Of a DNA stretch of 64,000 nucleotides, positions 55,335 to 64,000 are shown piece after piece. The DNA is taken from the NCBI RefSeq assembly GCF_018882185.1, contig NZ_JACVOY010000010.1, forward strand, positions 1 to 64,000. Direction: 5' to 3'. The translations under genes were made by a program, and so were the position numbers. Origin of the DNA: Polynucleobacter sp. AP-Latsch-80-C2 (GTDB lineage: Bacteria; Pseudomonadota; Gammaproteobacteria; Burkholderiales; Burkholderiaceae). Position 1 is the first letter of the stretch; every line of letters begins with the position of its first letter. The notes beneath the pieces were generated by a model that saw nothing but the letters and a program-made list of their open reading frames with translations, did not search any database and was not told the origin of the DNA.

Positions 55335-56861
55335 ATGACTATGAATGCACCTAAAGCCTTTGATTCAAAAGAAGATGTTGGTCACTATGTTGGCGGAAAA
55401 ATGGTCAACCCTCAGGATGGACGTTTCTCGGATGTATTTAACCCCACATTAGGTTCAGTTGCCCGCAAGGTTGCCCTGGCTAGCAAAAAAGAGGTTGACG
55501 CGGCAGTAGCTACTGCTCAAAAGGCTTTTGAAACCTGGAGCCAAACGAGCCCATTGCGCCGTGCCCGCATCCTTTTTAAATATTTAGAGCTTTTAAATGC
55601 AAATCGCGATGAGCTGGCAGCGATGATTACTGCAGAGCATGGCAAAGTCTTTACCGATGCCCAGGGTGAAGTAACCCGTGGCATTGAAATTCTTGAATTT
55701 GCTACCGGCATTCCAGAATTATTAAAAGGCGACTATACAGAACAGGTTTCCACTGATATTGATAACTGGGTGATGCGTCAGCCCCTAGGTGTAGTTGCCG
55801 GCATTACGCCGTTCAACTTTCCTGTGATGGTGCCGATGTGGATGTTCCCGATGGCCATTGCTTGTGGCAATACTTTCATTCTTAAACCTAGCCCGACTGA
55901 TCCCTCCGCCGCATTATTTATGGCAAAGCTTTTAAAAGATGCCGGATTGCCGGATGGCGTGTTTAACGTTGTTCAGGGTGATAAAGAAGCGGTTGATGCC
56001 TTAATTGAAAATCCAGATGTCAAAGCAGTAAGCTTTGTTGGATCTACGCCTATTGCTAACTACATCTATGAGCGTTGTGCTCATTTTGGTAAGCGTTCTC
56101 AGGCCCTAGGTGGTGCCAAGAATCATATGGTGATCATGCCTGATGCTGATATTGATAAAGCCATTGATGCATTAGTCGGTGCCGCGTACGGTTCGGCTGG
56201 AGAGCGTTGTATGGCCATCTCTGTTGCGGTACTCGTTGGTGATGTCGCTGAGAAGATCATGCCAAAGCTGATCGAGCGCACCAAAACCTTAAAAGTTAAA
56301 AATGGTATGGAGCTTGATGCTGAGATGGGCCCTATTGTTAGCAAGGCCGCTTTAGAGCGCATCACTGGGTACATTGAGAGTGGCGTCGCTTCCGGCGCAA
56401 AACTCCTGGTAGACGGTCGCGGCTTAAAGGTTCCCGGAAACGAGAATGGCTTCTTCATTGGTGGCACCTTATTTGACAATGTCACTCCAGATATGAAGAT
56501 TTACCTAGAAGAAATTTTTGGACCAGTACTCTCTTGCCTGCGTGTAGCCAACTTTACAGAAGCTCTCAACCTCGTAAATTCTTGTGAATTTGGTAATGGT
56601 GTTGCCTGCTTCACGAGCGATGGCAATATTGCCCGTGAATTTGCGCGTCGTGTTCAGGTTGGCATGGTTGGCATTAATGTACCTATTCCAGTGCCTATGG
56701 CATGGCATGGTTTTGGCGGCTGGAAGAAATCGATCTTTGGCGATATGCACGCCTATGGCAAAGAAGGTGTTCGCTTCTATACTAAACAAAAGAGTGTCAT
56801 GCAACGTTGGCCAGAAAGCATTGCTAAAGGCGCTGAGTTTGTGATGCCAACATCGAAGTAA
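55335..56861 (+). CDS. mmsA: CoA-acylating methylmalonate-semialdehyde dehydrogenase
   Basis: The product is a 508-residue aldehyde dehydrogenase. The nucleophile is Cys292 in [11 protein letters not shown]. The N-terminal [25 protein letters not shown] and the absence of the usual general-base glutamate ([14 protein letters not shown] in place) are the MmsA signature. It acts in valine, inositol and beta-alanine breakdown, forming propionyl-CoA or acetyl-CoA. No mmsB is adjacent. It is followed by a strong terminator. Confidence 0.94.
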   Translation: MTMNAPKAFDSKEDVGHYVGGKMVNPQDGRFSDVFNPTLGSVARKVALASKKEVDAAVATAQKAFETWSQTSPLRRARILFKYLELLNANRDELAAMITAEHGKVFTDAQGEVTRGIEILEFATGIPELLKGDYTEQVSTDIDNWVMRQPLGVVAGITPFNFPVMVPMWMFPMAIACGNTFILKPSPTDPSAALFMAKLLKDAGLPDGVFNVVQGDKEAVDALIENPDVKAVSFVGSTPIANYIYERCAHFGKRSQALGGAKNHMVIMPDADIDKAIDALVGAAYGSAGERCMAISVAVLVGDVAEKIMPKLIERTKTLKVKNGMELDAEMGPIVSKAALERITGYIESGVASGAKLLVDGRGLKVPGNENGFFIGGTLFDNVTPDMKIYLEEIFGPVLSCLRVANFTEALNLVNSCEFGNGVACFTSDGNIAREFARRVQVGMVGINVPIPVPMAWHGFGGWKKSIFGDMHAYGKEGVRFYTKQKSVMQRWPESIAKGAEFVMPTSK

Positions 56862-56882
56862 GTTAACGCCATACTTCAAAAT

Positions 56883-56910
56883 AAAAAAGTGACCTCAGGG
56901 TCACTTTTTT
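56883..56910. terminator. Bidirectional terminator after mmsA
   Basis: AAAAAAGTGACC and GGTCACTTTTTT form a perfect 12-pair palindrome around TCAG. It ends mmsA on the plus strand and the amino-acid ABC operon on the minus strand. Confidence 0.9.
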
Positions 56911-56932
56911 ATTGGCTACCTAAAGTGTTATT

Positions 56933-57601
56933 TTAGGATGTTGGGAATACTACCCTACGTTCAATTGCTCGCGCGCACAGAACAATCACCGATACCAAGG
57001 CTAAGTACACAATGGCCGTTAAGAGATAGGCCTTAAAGAACTGAAAGTTACTTGCAGCCAACTCTTGCATGCGGGCAAAAAACTCCGTGTATTGAATTAA
57101 AAAGGCAACCGAGCTATCTTTCAGGTTGCCAATCACTTGATTCGTTAAAGCAGGAACAGATAAGCGCATTACCTGAGGCAAAGTAATTAAGCGAAAGATC
57201 TGAAACGGGCTAAATCCTTGTGCAGCAGCAGCTTCCAGCTGGATAAAATTCAAACCGTTATAAGCGGTCTTTATATACGCAGCGTTATAGGCTGCGACAT
57301 TGAGAGTGAATCCAATAGCGGCAACGACAAAGGGATCCATACGCAATCCCCACTGTGGCAGTCCGTAATACATCAAAAAGAGCAATACGATGAGTGGCAT
57401 CCCAATAAAGAAGGAAATATAAGAATTGGTAGCCGTGCGAATAAAATAGTTCTTGCTGATGGATAGATAAAAAACGACTATACCCAGAAGCAAGCCAGTT
57501 ACGCTAATTAATCCCGCCAACTTCAGAGTGTTCACCAGACCCGCCAATATCAGCGGCATCTGCGTAATCAGATCTGCTTCAAAGATCCTCCAAGCGTTCA
57601 T
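56933..57601 (-). CDS. Amino-acid ABC transporter permease (His/Glu/Gln type), second
   Basis: The product is 222 residues with about five membrane segments (20-44, 58-78, 83-105, 150-170 and 185-210). The EAA loop LEAAAAQGFSPFQIFRLITLPQVMRLSVPALTNQ is typical of polar amino-acid permeases of the HisM/GltK type. Its start overlaps the end of the ATPase gene by four bases. It pairs with the other permease at 58370. Confidence 0.9.
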   Translation of the reverse strand: MNAWRIFEADLITQMPLILAGLVNTLKLAGLISVTGLLLGIVVFYLSISKNYFIRTATNSYISFFIGMPLIVLLFLMYYGLPQWGLRMDPFVVAAIGFTLNVAAYNAAYIKTAYNGLNFIQLEAAAAQGFSPFQIFRLITLPQVMRLSVPALTNQVIGNLKDSSVAFLIQYTEFFARMQELAASNFQFFKAYLLTAIVYLALVSVIVLCARAIERRVVFPTS

Positions 57602-58335
57602 TTAAACCCATCCTTATTACCGAAGAATGCTTGAATATCTGGATCGGAAGTATCACTTGCCAATATAGAAATTTTCTCATCAGCGCGAATCACGCCTTTA
57701 TCCAAGAACATGACCGTATCAGAAATATTTTGCGCTAGTGCAAGGTCATGGGTTACACATAACATCGTGATACCAGCCTCATGAAGCCGATTGATCAGAT
57801 CAGCAACATCTCGTGACATGATGGGATCTAAGGCAGATGTAGGTTCATCCAAGACCAATACCGCCGGATCCATCGCTAGAGCACGGGCAATAGCAACGCG
57901 CTGTTGCTGACCACCAGAGAGTTGCGCTGGATATTTATGCTGCTGAATAGCCATATCAAATTTTTCTAAAGTGGCTAATGCTTTCTCATCAGCTTCTGGC
58001 TTCTTCATTCCCTCAAGAACTTTCAAGGCCAAAGTGACGTTTTCTAGAACTGTTAAGTGGCTATACAAAGCAAATTGCTGAAATACAAAACCAATTTGTT
58101 TGCGCAAAGCACGGACATCAACTCCCGGACCCGCGACTTCTTTTCCACGGAAAATAATTGAACCTGATGTTGGGTTCTCTAGGCGATTAAGGCAATGCAA
58201 TATGGTGGACTTACCAGAGCCGGAGGCACCCATCAGCACTCTCACTTGGCCATCTTCAACATCAAAATTAATATCTGAGAGCACTACCTGCTCACCATAG
58301 ACCTTTTTTAGATCACGCACCTGAATTAACGACAT
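57598..58335 (-). CDS. Amino-acid ABC transporter ATP-binding protein
   Basis: The product is 245 residues. Walker A is MGASGSGKST, the Q-loop VFQQFALYSHLTVLENV, the signature [19 protein letters not shown], Walker [14 protein letters not shown] and the H-loop VTHDLALAQN. It belongs to the GlnQ/HisP group and energises the flanking permeases. Confidence 0.94.
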   Translation of the reverse strand: MSLIQVRDLKKVYGEQVVLSDINFDVEDGQVRVLMGASGSGKSTILHCLNRLENPTSGSIIFRGKEVAGPGVDVRALRKQIGFVFQQFALYSHLTVLENVTLALKVLEGMKKPEADEKALATLEKFDMAIQQHKYPAQLSGGQQQRVAIARALAMDPAVLVLDEPTSALDPIMSRDVADLINRLHEAGITMLCVTHDLALAQNISDTVMFLDKGVIRADEKISILASDTSDPDIQAFFGNKDGFK

Positions 58336-58369
58336 CGTGCAATTCCTTCTAATTCATTATGTTGAGAGC

Positions 58370-59023
58370 TCATGCTTTGCCTAGCCCTGGTATTTGGTAA
58401 TGTCGATTGATGAGCTGAATGCCGACCAATAGGATTCGATAAATAGCGAAATATAAAATACCAACGGCAAAATACACCTCAACACCACGTAAGGTGGTTG
58501 AAGTGAGAGCGATTGCTTGCTTGGTAATCTCCGGAATACCGACGGTATAAGCAAAAGGCGAATACTTTAGAACAGAGGTAAATTCATTAATCATGCCGGG
58601 GACAGAAAAACGCAGCATTTGGGGCAAATCAATGTACCAGAGTACTTGTAACTTGCTCAATCCCATAGCCTCACCCGCCAAGATTTCAACGGAATTGACT
58701 GAATTAAAAGCACCTCGAAATACCTCTGCAAGATAAGCCGAGGTAACAAGCCCTAAACTCATTGCCATAGCCATCAAGGGCGGCACTTTAAGGCCGACAC
58801 TAGGTAAGCCAAAGTACACCATAAAAAGTAAGACCAAAACGGGTACCCCACGGAAAACATAGGTATAGGCATCAATGATGGGCGTGAGCCCAGGAATAGA
58901 GAGACGTCGTAAGCAGGCCAGAGTTAAGCCGATGACTAGACCGGTCGCACTACAAACCAAGGTAACTACTACCGTATAGGAAATTCCTTGCGCGAGTTGC
59001 GCAAGGATGTCGTAGAAATTCAC
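58370..59023 (-). CDS. Amino-acid ABC transporter permease, first
   Basis: The product is 217 residues with about five membrane segments. EILAGEAMGLSKLQVLWYIDLPQMLRFSVPGMINE is the EAA loop, and RGVPVLVLLFMVYFGLP the family segment. With the second permease it should form a heterodimer. It lies 23 bases after the substrate-binding protein gene. Confidence 0.9.
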   Translation of the reverse strand: MNFYDILAQLAQGISYTVVVTLVCSATGLVIGLTLACLRRLSIPGLTPIIDAYTYVFRGVPVLVLLFMVYFGLPSVGLKVPPLMAMAMSLGLVTSAYLAEVFRGAFNSVNSVEILAGEAMGLSKLQVLWYIDLPQMLRFSVPGMINEFTSVLKYSPFAYTVGIPEITKQAIALTSTTLRGVEVYFAVGILYFAIYRILLVGIQLINRHYQIPGLGKA

Positions 59024-59046
59024 TGTTGCGCCCTATTACCTAGAAA

Positions 59047-59796
<750 letters not shown>

Positions 59797-59867
59797 TTAC
59801 GTATCCCCGTCAAACAAGTTAGGTCCAAAAGGACGTCAGAGCAAGTATAGGGGATTTGTAAGGAGGC

Positions 59868-60353
59868 TTATTGGAGGGTATTTTTGAATGCTGGAATGAA
59901 TGGCACAGCCATCACTTCAATACCCTCATCCCTAAGAGCTTCTGCCTCATCTAAGGTAGTTTGCCCGCGGATGCTCCGTTCTGGGGCCTCTTTGTAGTGA
60001 ATTTTTCGAGCCTCCTCAGCAAAGCCGCTACCTACATCCTCAGAACGGCCCATTAAATCACGCATCCCCTTTAAAAAGGCAGCTTGAACCTGGGCTTCTA
60101 GCTGAGAATGGTCGTTGCTCGTAAGTGCCACAACATCACCACTGAGGTTGGTGTTTTCAGCCTTAGGTACAGTTAAATCTGTTGAAGAAGACTTGGCTAT
60201 ATGGGGGGCTGAAGGCATTCTGCTGATATCGGTGCTATCGCATACCGGGCACGCTAGTATTCCCTTATCCTGCTGAGCAAGGCAGTCCTCTTCTGAGGCA
60301 AACCACCCTTCAAAGCGATGATCTAAAGGGCAAGCAAGGTTATAAACTTTCAT
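59868..60353 (-). CDS. DUF1178 family protein
   Basis: The product is 161 residues. The N-terminus MKVYNLACPLDHRFEGWFAS with a later CPVCDS (Cys36/Cys39) and the C-terminal PERSIRGQTTLDEAEALRDEGIEVMAVPF match DUF1178, a conserved proteobacterial family with a small zinc ribbon and unknown function. It lies downstream of the Nudix gene on the same strand, 64 bases away. Confidence 0.88.
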   Translation of the reverse strand: MKVYNLACPLDHRFEGWFASEEDCLAQQDKGILACPVCDSTDISRMPSAPHIAKSSSTDLTVPKAENTNLSGDVVALTSNDHSQLEAQVQAAFLKGMRDLMGRSEDVGSGFAEEARKIHYKEAPERSIRGQTTLDEAEALRDEGIEVMAVPFIPAFKNTLQ

Positions 60354-60417
60354 AAGACCTATATCGGGGCAAAAGTACTAAATTCAATACCCCTATTTTA
60401 ATAGGTTTTAGCTAAGC

Positions 60418-61017
60418 CTATTCAATAGTCTGAGGCTTTACCAGACCACGTCTATAGCGATCTAACCAATATGCAGAGATCGTGGTCTTAACATCAGTGA
60501 TCTCCCCCTCTTCCACCCAAGTAATGAGTTGCTCTAAGGGAGCTGCAAATACGTCCAAAAATTCCTCATCATCCAACTTGCTTTTGCCTGGCACTAAGTC
60601 CTCAGCAAGATAAATATCGATTAACTCGGTTGAATAAGAAATGACTGGATGAATGCGGCGAATATAGCTCCATTTTTTAGCGGTATAGCCTGTCTCTTCT
60701 TCAAGCTCACGTTTAGCGCACAAAAGGTGATCCTCACCAATCTCCAACTTGCCAGCAGGAATCTCAATGCAGGCCTTTGATATTGGATAACGATACTGAC
60801 GCTCTAAAAGAACTCTGCCATCATCCAATATGGCGACTATTGCTACTGCGCCAGGATGCGTTAAATATTCACGGACAGCCTCCTGACCATCCGGCAGTAA
60901 AATTTTATCGCGCTTCATATGCAAAAAGATGCCGCCATAGATATCCTCGCCAGAGATACGGTCTTCACGCAAGTGCTGGTCACCAGTAGGCAAATCTTTA
61001 AATGATTTTTCAGTCAT
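60418..61017 (-). CDS. Nudix hydrolase, ADP-ribose pyrophosphatase type
   Basis: The product is 199 residues. The Nudix box is present as GKLEIGEDHLLCAKRELEEETGYTA (G-x5-E-x7-RE-x2-EE-x-G), preceded by IEIPAG as in NudF-type ADP-ribose pyrophosphatases. It probably hydrolyses ADP-ribose or other nucleoside-diphosphate sugars in the cytosol. It follows the nuo operon on the same strand in reading direction after a terminator. Confidence 0.88.
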   Translation of the reverse strand: MTEKSFKDLPTGDQHLREDRISGEDIYGGIFLHMKRDKILLPDGQEAVREYLTHPGAVAIVAILDDGRVLLERQYRYPISKACIEIPAGKLEIGEDHLLCAKRELEEETGYTAKKWSYIRRIHPVISYSTELIDIYLAEDLVPGKSKLDDEEFLDVFAAPLEQLITWVEEGEITDVKTTISAYWLDRYRRGLVKPQTIE

Positions 61018-61091
61018 GGTGCGCTAGCTTTCGTTTAATGAAACATTCATCTTGCAAAAAATAAATGACGATTTAATGACAAACTTTAAAT

Positions 61092-61120
61092 AATAAAGGC
61101 CCCAAATTGGAGCCCTTATT
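61092..61120 (-). terminator. Terminator after nuoN
   Basis: On the minus strand AATAAGGGCTCC and GGGGCCTTTATT pair along 12 positions with two G-T pairs, loop AATTT, then ATTT. It lies 17 bases past the nuoN stop and would end the long nuo transcript. Confidence 0.65.
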
Positions 61121-61137
61121 CATTGCTGGTGAGCTTC

Positions 61138-62637
61138 TTAAGATCCCAGTAAGGTTCTGCGCATTGCATCCAAACAGAGACTCATTAGGCCCGCAGGAAC
61201 TATTCCGATGACCAGAACCAAGATACTATTTAAACCCAAAATGCCTTTAGCAAAACCTGATCCAGTAACGGTGATTTCATGATCGGGCTGATCAAAGTAC
61301 ATTACCTTCACTACGCGCAAGTAGTAAAAAGCACCTACCAAAGATGCAAGGACCGCTATCACCGCTAAGAAAGTGTGTTCTGCATCAACCAAAGCTTCCA
61401 AGACACCAAGCTTAGCCGCAAAACCTACCGTTGGTGGAATACCGGCTAAGGAGAACATCATTACCAATCCAATAAATGCAAACCAAGGATGGGTTTTATT
61501 TAAACCCTTCAGTCCATCTAAAGTTTCGCAATCGTAACCCTTGCGAGATAAGATCATCAATAAACCGAAAGTACCCAATGTTGTTAGAACATAGGTAATG
61601 GCATAAAACATTGAAGCACTAAAAGCATGATCGTCAAATACTGAAAGCATACCCAAGAGGACAAAGCCCATTTGCGCAATAGCTGAATAAGCTAACATGC
61701 GCTTGATATTGGTTTGGGCAATAGCAGTAACGTTACCAACCACCAGAGAAAGAACAGCGAGCAAGACCAACATCGGCTGCCAATCACCTAAGAGTGGCAA
61801 TAAGGTATTGACTAGCAAGCGGAATAACAAAGCAAAGGCCGCTAATTTTGGTGCAGCTGCAATCATCAAGGTCACTGCAGTTGGAGCGCCTTGATAGACA
61901 TCGGGCACCCACATATGGAAAGGTACAACCCCTAATTTGAATGCTAGGCCAGCAACAATAAATACCAGACCAAATGCCATTACGAGATGGTTGATGCGCG
62001 GATCGGCGACTATTTTGAAGATCTCAATGAGATCCAATGAGCCTGTCACGCCATAGAGCATCGACATGCCATATAGCAAGAAACCAGAAGCCAAAGCCCC
62101 CAAGATAAAGTATTTAATTGCCGCTTCTACACTCTTTTCACTACTATGGCGCATAGCAACCAATGCATACATTGGCAAAGCCATAAGCTCTAAGCCGAGA
62201 TACAAGGTCAATAAGTTGGCCCCCGAGATCAAGACCATCTGACCTAGCAAAGCCAGCAAAGCTAGAACAATGAAGTCTGGGCGGAACATGCCGCGATCTT
62301 GGAGATATTTCTTAGAATAAATCAGGCTTACCAATACCGCACCACAAGAACAAGCCTTTAATAAATTTGAAAATGGGTCTGATTGAAACAAGCCATTCAT
62401 AGCAACCAGAGAAACGTCACCCATGCGGCCTACAAATAAAAATATCAAGTAAGCCAATAAGATGATCGAGAAGAAATATACAAAGCCTACGCCACGTGGT
62501 GTATGAAATACGTCTTGCTCTACCCTAGGTGTTGAGCTTGGGTTCTCACGTACATAAACACTTAGCACTAACAGTAGGCAGGTGACTATGAGTAAAACGA
62601 GTTCTGGCAGGATGGCGTATAGGTCGAATGCTTGCAT
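61138..62637 (-). CDS. nuoN: NADH-quinone oxidoreductase subunit N
   Basis: The product is 499 residues with about 14 membrane segments. The proton-channel lysines and glutamate of the antiporter-like family fall in [53 protein letters not shown] and [16 protein letters not shown]. It is a membrane-arm subunit of respiratory complex I and the last gene of the nuo operon, ten bases after nuoM. Confidence 0.96.
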   Translation of the reverse strand: MQAFDLYAILPELVLLIVTCLLLVLSVYVRENPSSTPRVEQDVFHTPRGVGFVYFFSIILLAYLIFLFVGRMGDVSLVAMNGLFQSDPFSNLLKACSCGAVLVSLIYSKKYLQDRGMFRPDFIVLALLALLGQMVLISGANLLTLYLGLELMALPMYALVAMRHSSEKSVEAAIKYFILGALASGFLLYGMSMLYGVTGSLDLIEIFKIVADPRINHLVMAFGLVFIVAGLAFKLGVVPFHMWVPDVYQGAPTAVTLMIAAAPKLAAFALLFRLLVNTLLPLLGDWQPMLVLLAVLSLVVGNVTAIAQTNIKRMLAYSAIAQMGFVLLGMLSVFDDHAFSASMFYAITYVLTTLGTFGLLMILSRKGYDCETLDGLKGLNKTHPWFAFIGLVMMFSLAGIPPTVGFAAKLGVLEALVDAEHTFLAVIAVLASLVGAFYYLRVVKVMYFDQPDHEITVTGSGFAKGILGLNSILVLVIGIVPAGLMSLCLDAMRRTLLGS

Positions 62638-62647
62638 TTGCTTTTAC

Positions 62648-64000
62648 TCAGAGTTTGCTAACAGCAACATGCTGTAACAGATTAATGACTGCAGGATGAA
62701 TAATGTCAGTAAACGGTTTTGGATAAACGCCCATTCCAATGACACAAATCGTTAAGACGGCCATCATGAAATACTCACGGCCATTGAGATCTTTTAATAC
62801 TTCAACGTGGGTATTTGTAATGGCGCCAAAGAACACGCGCTTCACCATCCACAAAGAATAGGCAGCACCCAGAATTAATGCTGTTGCAGCCAAGATGCCG
62901 ATTACAAAGTCATAATCAACTGCTGCCAGAATGACCATGAATTCACCAACGAAACCAGAAGTCGCTGGCAATCCACAATTTGCCATCGCCATCAATACTG
63001 CAAAAGCAGTAAATGCTGGCATCCGATGCACTACGCCGCCGTAATCTGCAATTTGACGGGTATGCATGCGGTCATACAAGACACCAATCGACAAGAACAT
63101 GGCACCCGCTACAAAGCCGTGGGAAATCATCTGAACGATACCGCCTTCGATACCCAAAGGACTAAAGAGGAAGAAACCAAGCGTGACAAAACCCATGTGT
63201 GCTACAGAGGAATATGCGACCAGCTTTTTCATATCCTTCTGTACCAATGCAACGGCACCGACATAAATCACCGCCACCAATGACAGGAAAATAATGAACG
63301 GGCCAAGATATTGACTTGCATCTGGAGCAATAGGCAACGAGAAGCGCAAGAAACCATAGGCACCGAGCTTCAACATGATGGCTGCCAACACTACAGAACC
63401 GCCAGTTGGGGCCTCTACGTGGACGTCCGGCAACCAGGTATGCAAGGGCCACATTGGAACCTTCACCGCAAATGCCATAAAGAATGCTGCGAATAACAAT
63501 ATTTGCTCAACTATATCTAAGCGGGCATTTTGCCAGGCCAAGATATCAAAGGTATTGGTCACGTTATAGAGATAAAGCATGGCAACCAAAGTTAACAATG
63601 AGCCAAGCAATGTGTATAAGAAGAATTTAAACGCCGCATAAATACGATTGTGTCCGCCCCAAACGCCGATGATGATGTACATCGGGATCAAAGTTGCCTC
63701 AAAGAAGACGTAGAACAATAAGGCATCAAGGGCGCAGAAAACACCAATCATCAATCCTGAGAGGATCATGAATGAAGCAAAATATTGCGACACCTTGGTA
63801 TCAATCACTTCCCAGGCGGCGATCACAACAAAAATATTAATAAATGCTGTAAGGACAATAAACCAGACCGAGATTCCATCTATGCCAAGATAGTAGTTAA
63901 TGTCGTAACGAGGAATCCAGCTTACCTTCTCTACAAACTGCATTCCAGAATTGGCAATATCAAAGTTTAGGATGAGAGGAAGCGTGGCAATAAAGCTGAT
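62648..64000 (-). CDS. nuoM: NADH-quinone oxidoreductase subunit M (5' end outside window)
   Basis: The frame is open through the right edge (residues ISFIATLPLILNFDIANSG precede the first visible Met), so the start lies beyond base 64000. At least 450 residues are visible. The complex I antiporter motifs are GIDGISVWFIVLTAF, FFEATLIPMYIIIGVWGG, FAVKVPMWPLHTWLPDVHVEAPT and DMKKLVAYSSVAHMGFV. It pumps protons together with NuoL and NuoN. Confidence 0.96.
   Translation of the reverse strand: MSFIATLPLILNFDIANSGMQFVEKVSWIPRYDINYYLGIDGISVWFIVLTAFINIFVVIAAWEVIDTKVSQYFASFMILSGLMIGVFCALDALLFYVFFEATLIPMYIIIGVWGGHNRIYAAFKFFLYTLLGSLLTLVAMLYLYNVTNTFDILAWQNARLDIVEQILLFAAFFMAFAVKVPMWPLHTWLPDVHVEAPTGGSVVLAAIMLKLGAYGFLRFSLPIAPDASQYLGPFIIFLSLVAVIYVGAVALVQKDMKKLVAYSSVAHMGFVTLGFFLFSPLGIEGGIVQMISHGFVAGAMFLSIGVLYDRMHTRQIADYGGVVHRMPAFTAFAVLMAMANCGLPATSGFVGEFMVILAAVDYDFVIGILAATALILGAAYSLWMVKRVFFGAITNTHVEVLKDLNGREYFMMAVLTICVIGMGVYPKPFTDIIHPAVINLLQHVAVSKL

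Overview
The window reads as chromosomal DNA of a freshwater betaproteobacterium of the Burkholderiaceae, most likely Polynucleobacter or a close relative. The evidence is the protein sequences, the moderate base composition, and the gene orders rlmE-ftsH-folP-glmM-pstSCAB-phoU-phoB-phoR and mltD-gloB-methyltransferase-rnhA-dnaQ. No database search was run. All family calls rest on motifs and remembered family sequences.

Layout. (1) 1-5.4 kb is an accessory segment. It holds the end of an IS30-type transposase, a membrane protein, an outer-membrane protein, an amidohydrolase that lacks metal ligands and a fatty-acid hydroxylase. It is bounded by repeated pieces of the 3' end of a tRNA-Arg gene, whose intact copy lies at 5369-5445 beside tRNA-Pro. 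(2) 5.6-8.2 kb is a metal-linked small protein and a ZnuD-like TonB receptor. (3) 8.2-27.6 kb is a very dense phosphorus block: ppk2, an olsA-like acyltransferase, a four-gene operon (PlcP-like phosphoesterase, glycosyltransferase, diacylglycerol kinase, OlsB-like acyltransferase), ppx, alkaline phosphatase with MgtC, a DUF2252 protein, a second MgtC, and phoR-phoB-phoU-pstBACS. (4) 27.7-33.5 kb is housekeeping: glmM, folP, ftsH, rlmE and a long yhbY. (5) 33.5-44.6 kb is greA, carAB, prpE, mltD, gloB, a methyltransferase and rnhA. (6) 44.7-49.8 kb is an RND efflux pair placed between rnhA and dnaQ. (7) 49.8-60.4 kb is catabolism and uptake: a tartrate/isopropylmalate-type dehydrogenase, SprT-like protein, amidase, Bug receptor, old yellow enzyme, mmsA and an amino-acid ABC transporter. 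(8) 60.4-64 kb is a Nudix hydrolase and the end of the nuo operon (nuoN, nuoM open at the edge).

The most interesting system is at 9.1-13.2 kb. A multi-unit Pho box (half-sites every 11 bp) sits in the divergent promoter between the acyltransferase and the four-gene operon. The gene set can strip headgroups from phospholipids, glycosylate or re-phosphorylate the diacylglycerol, and make phosphorus-free ornithine-type lipids. This looks like a complete membrane-lipid remodelling module for phosphate starvation. Further Pho-box-like sites precede ppk2, ppx, phoA and pstS, so storage, scavenging, uptake and lipid replacement appear to be clustered as one local regulon.

Other notable points are a cis-CaaD-like tautomerase with every catalytic residue except the N-terminal proline, an in-frame TGA near the start of the DUF2252 gene, a strong hairpin between pstS and pstC, and several genes too short to be picked up by routine gene finding.
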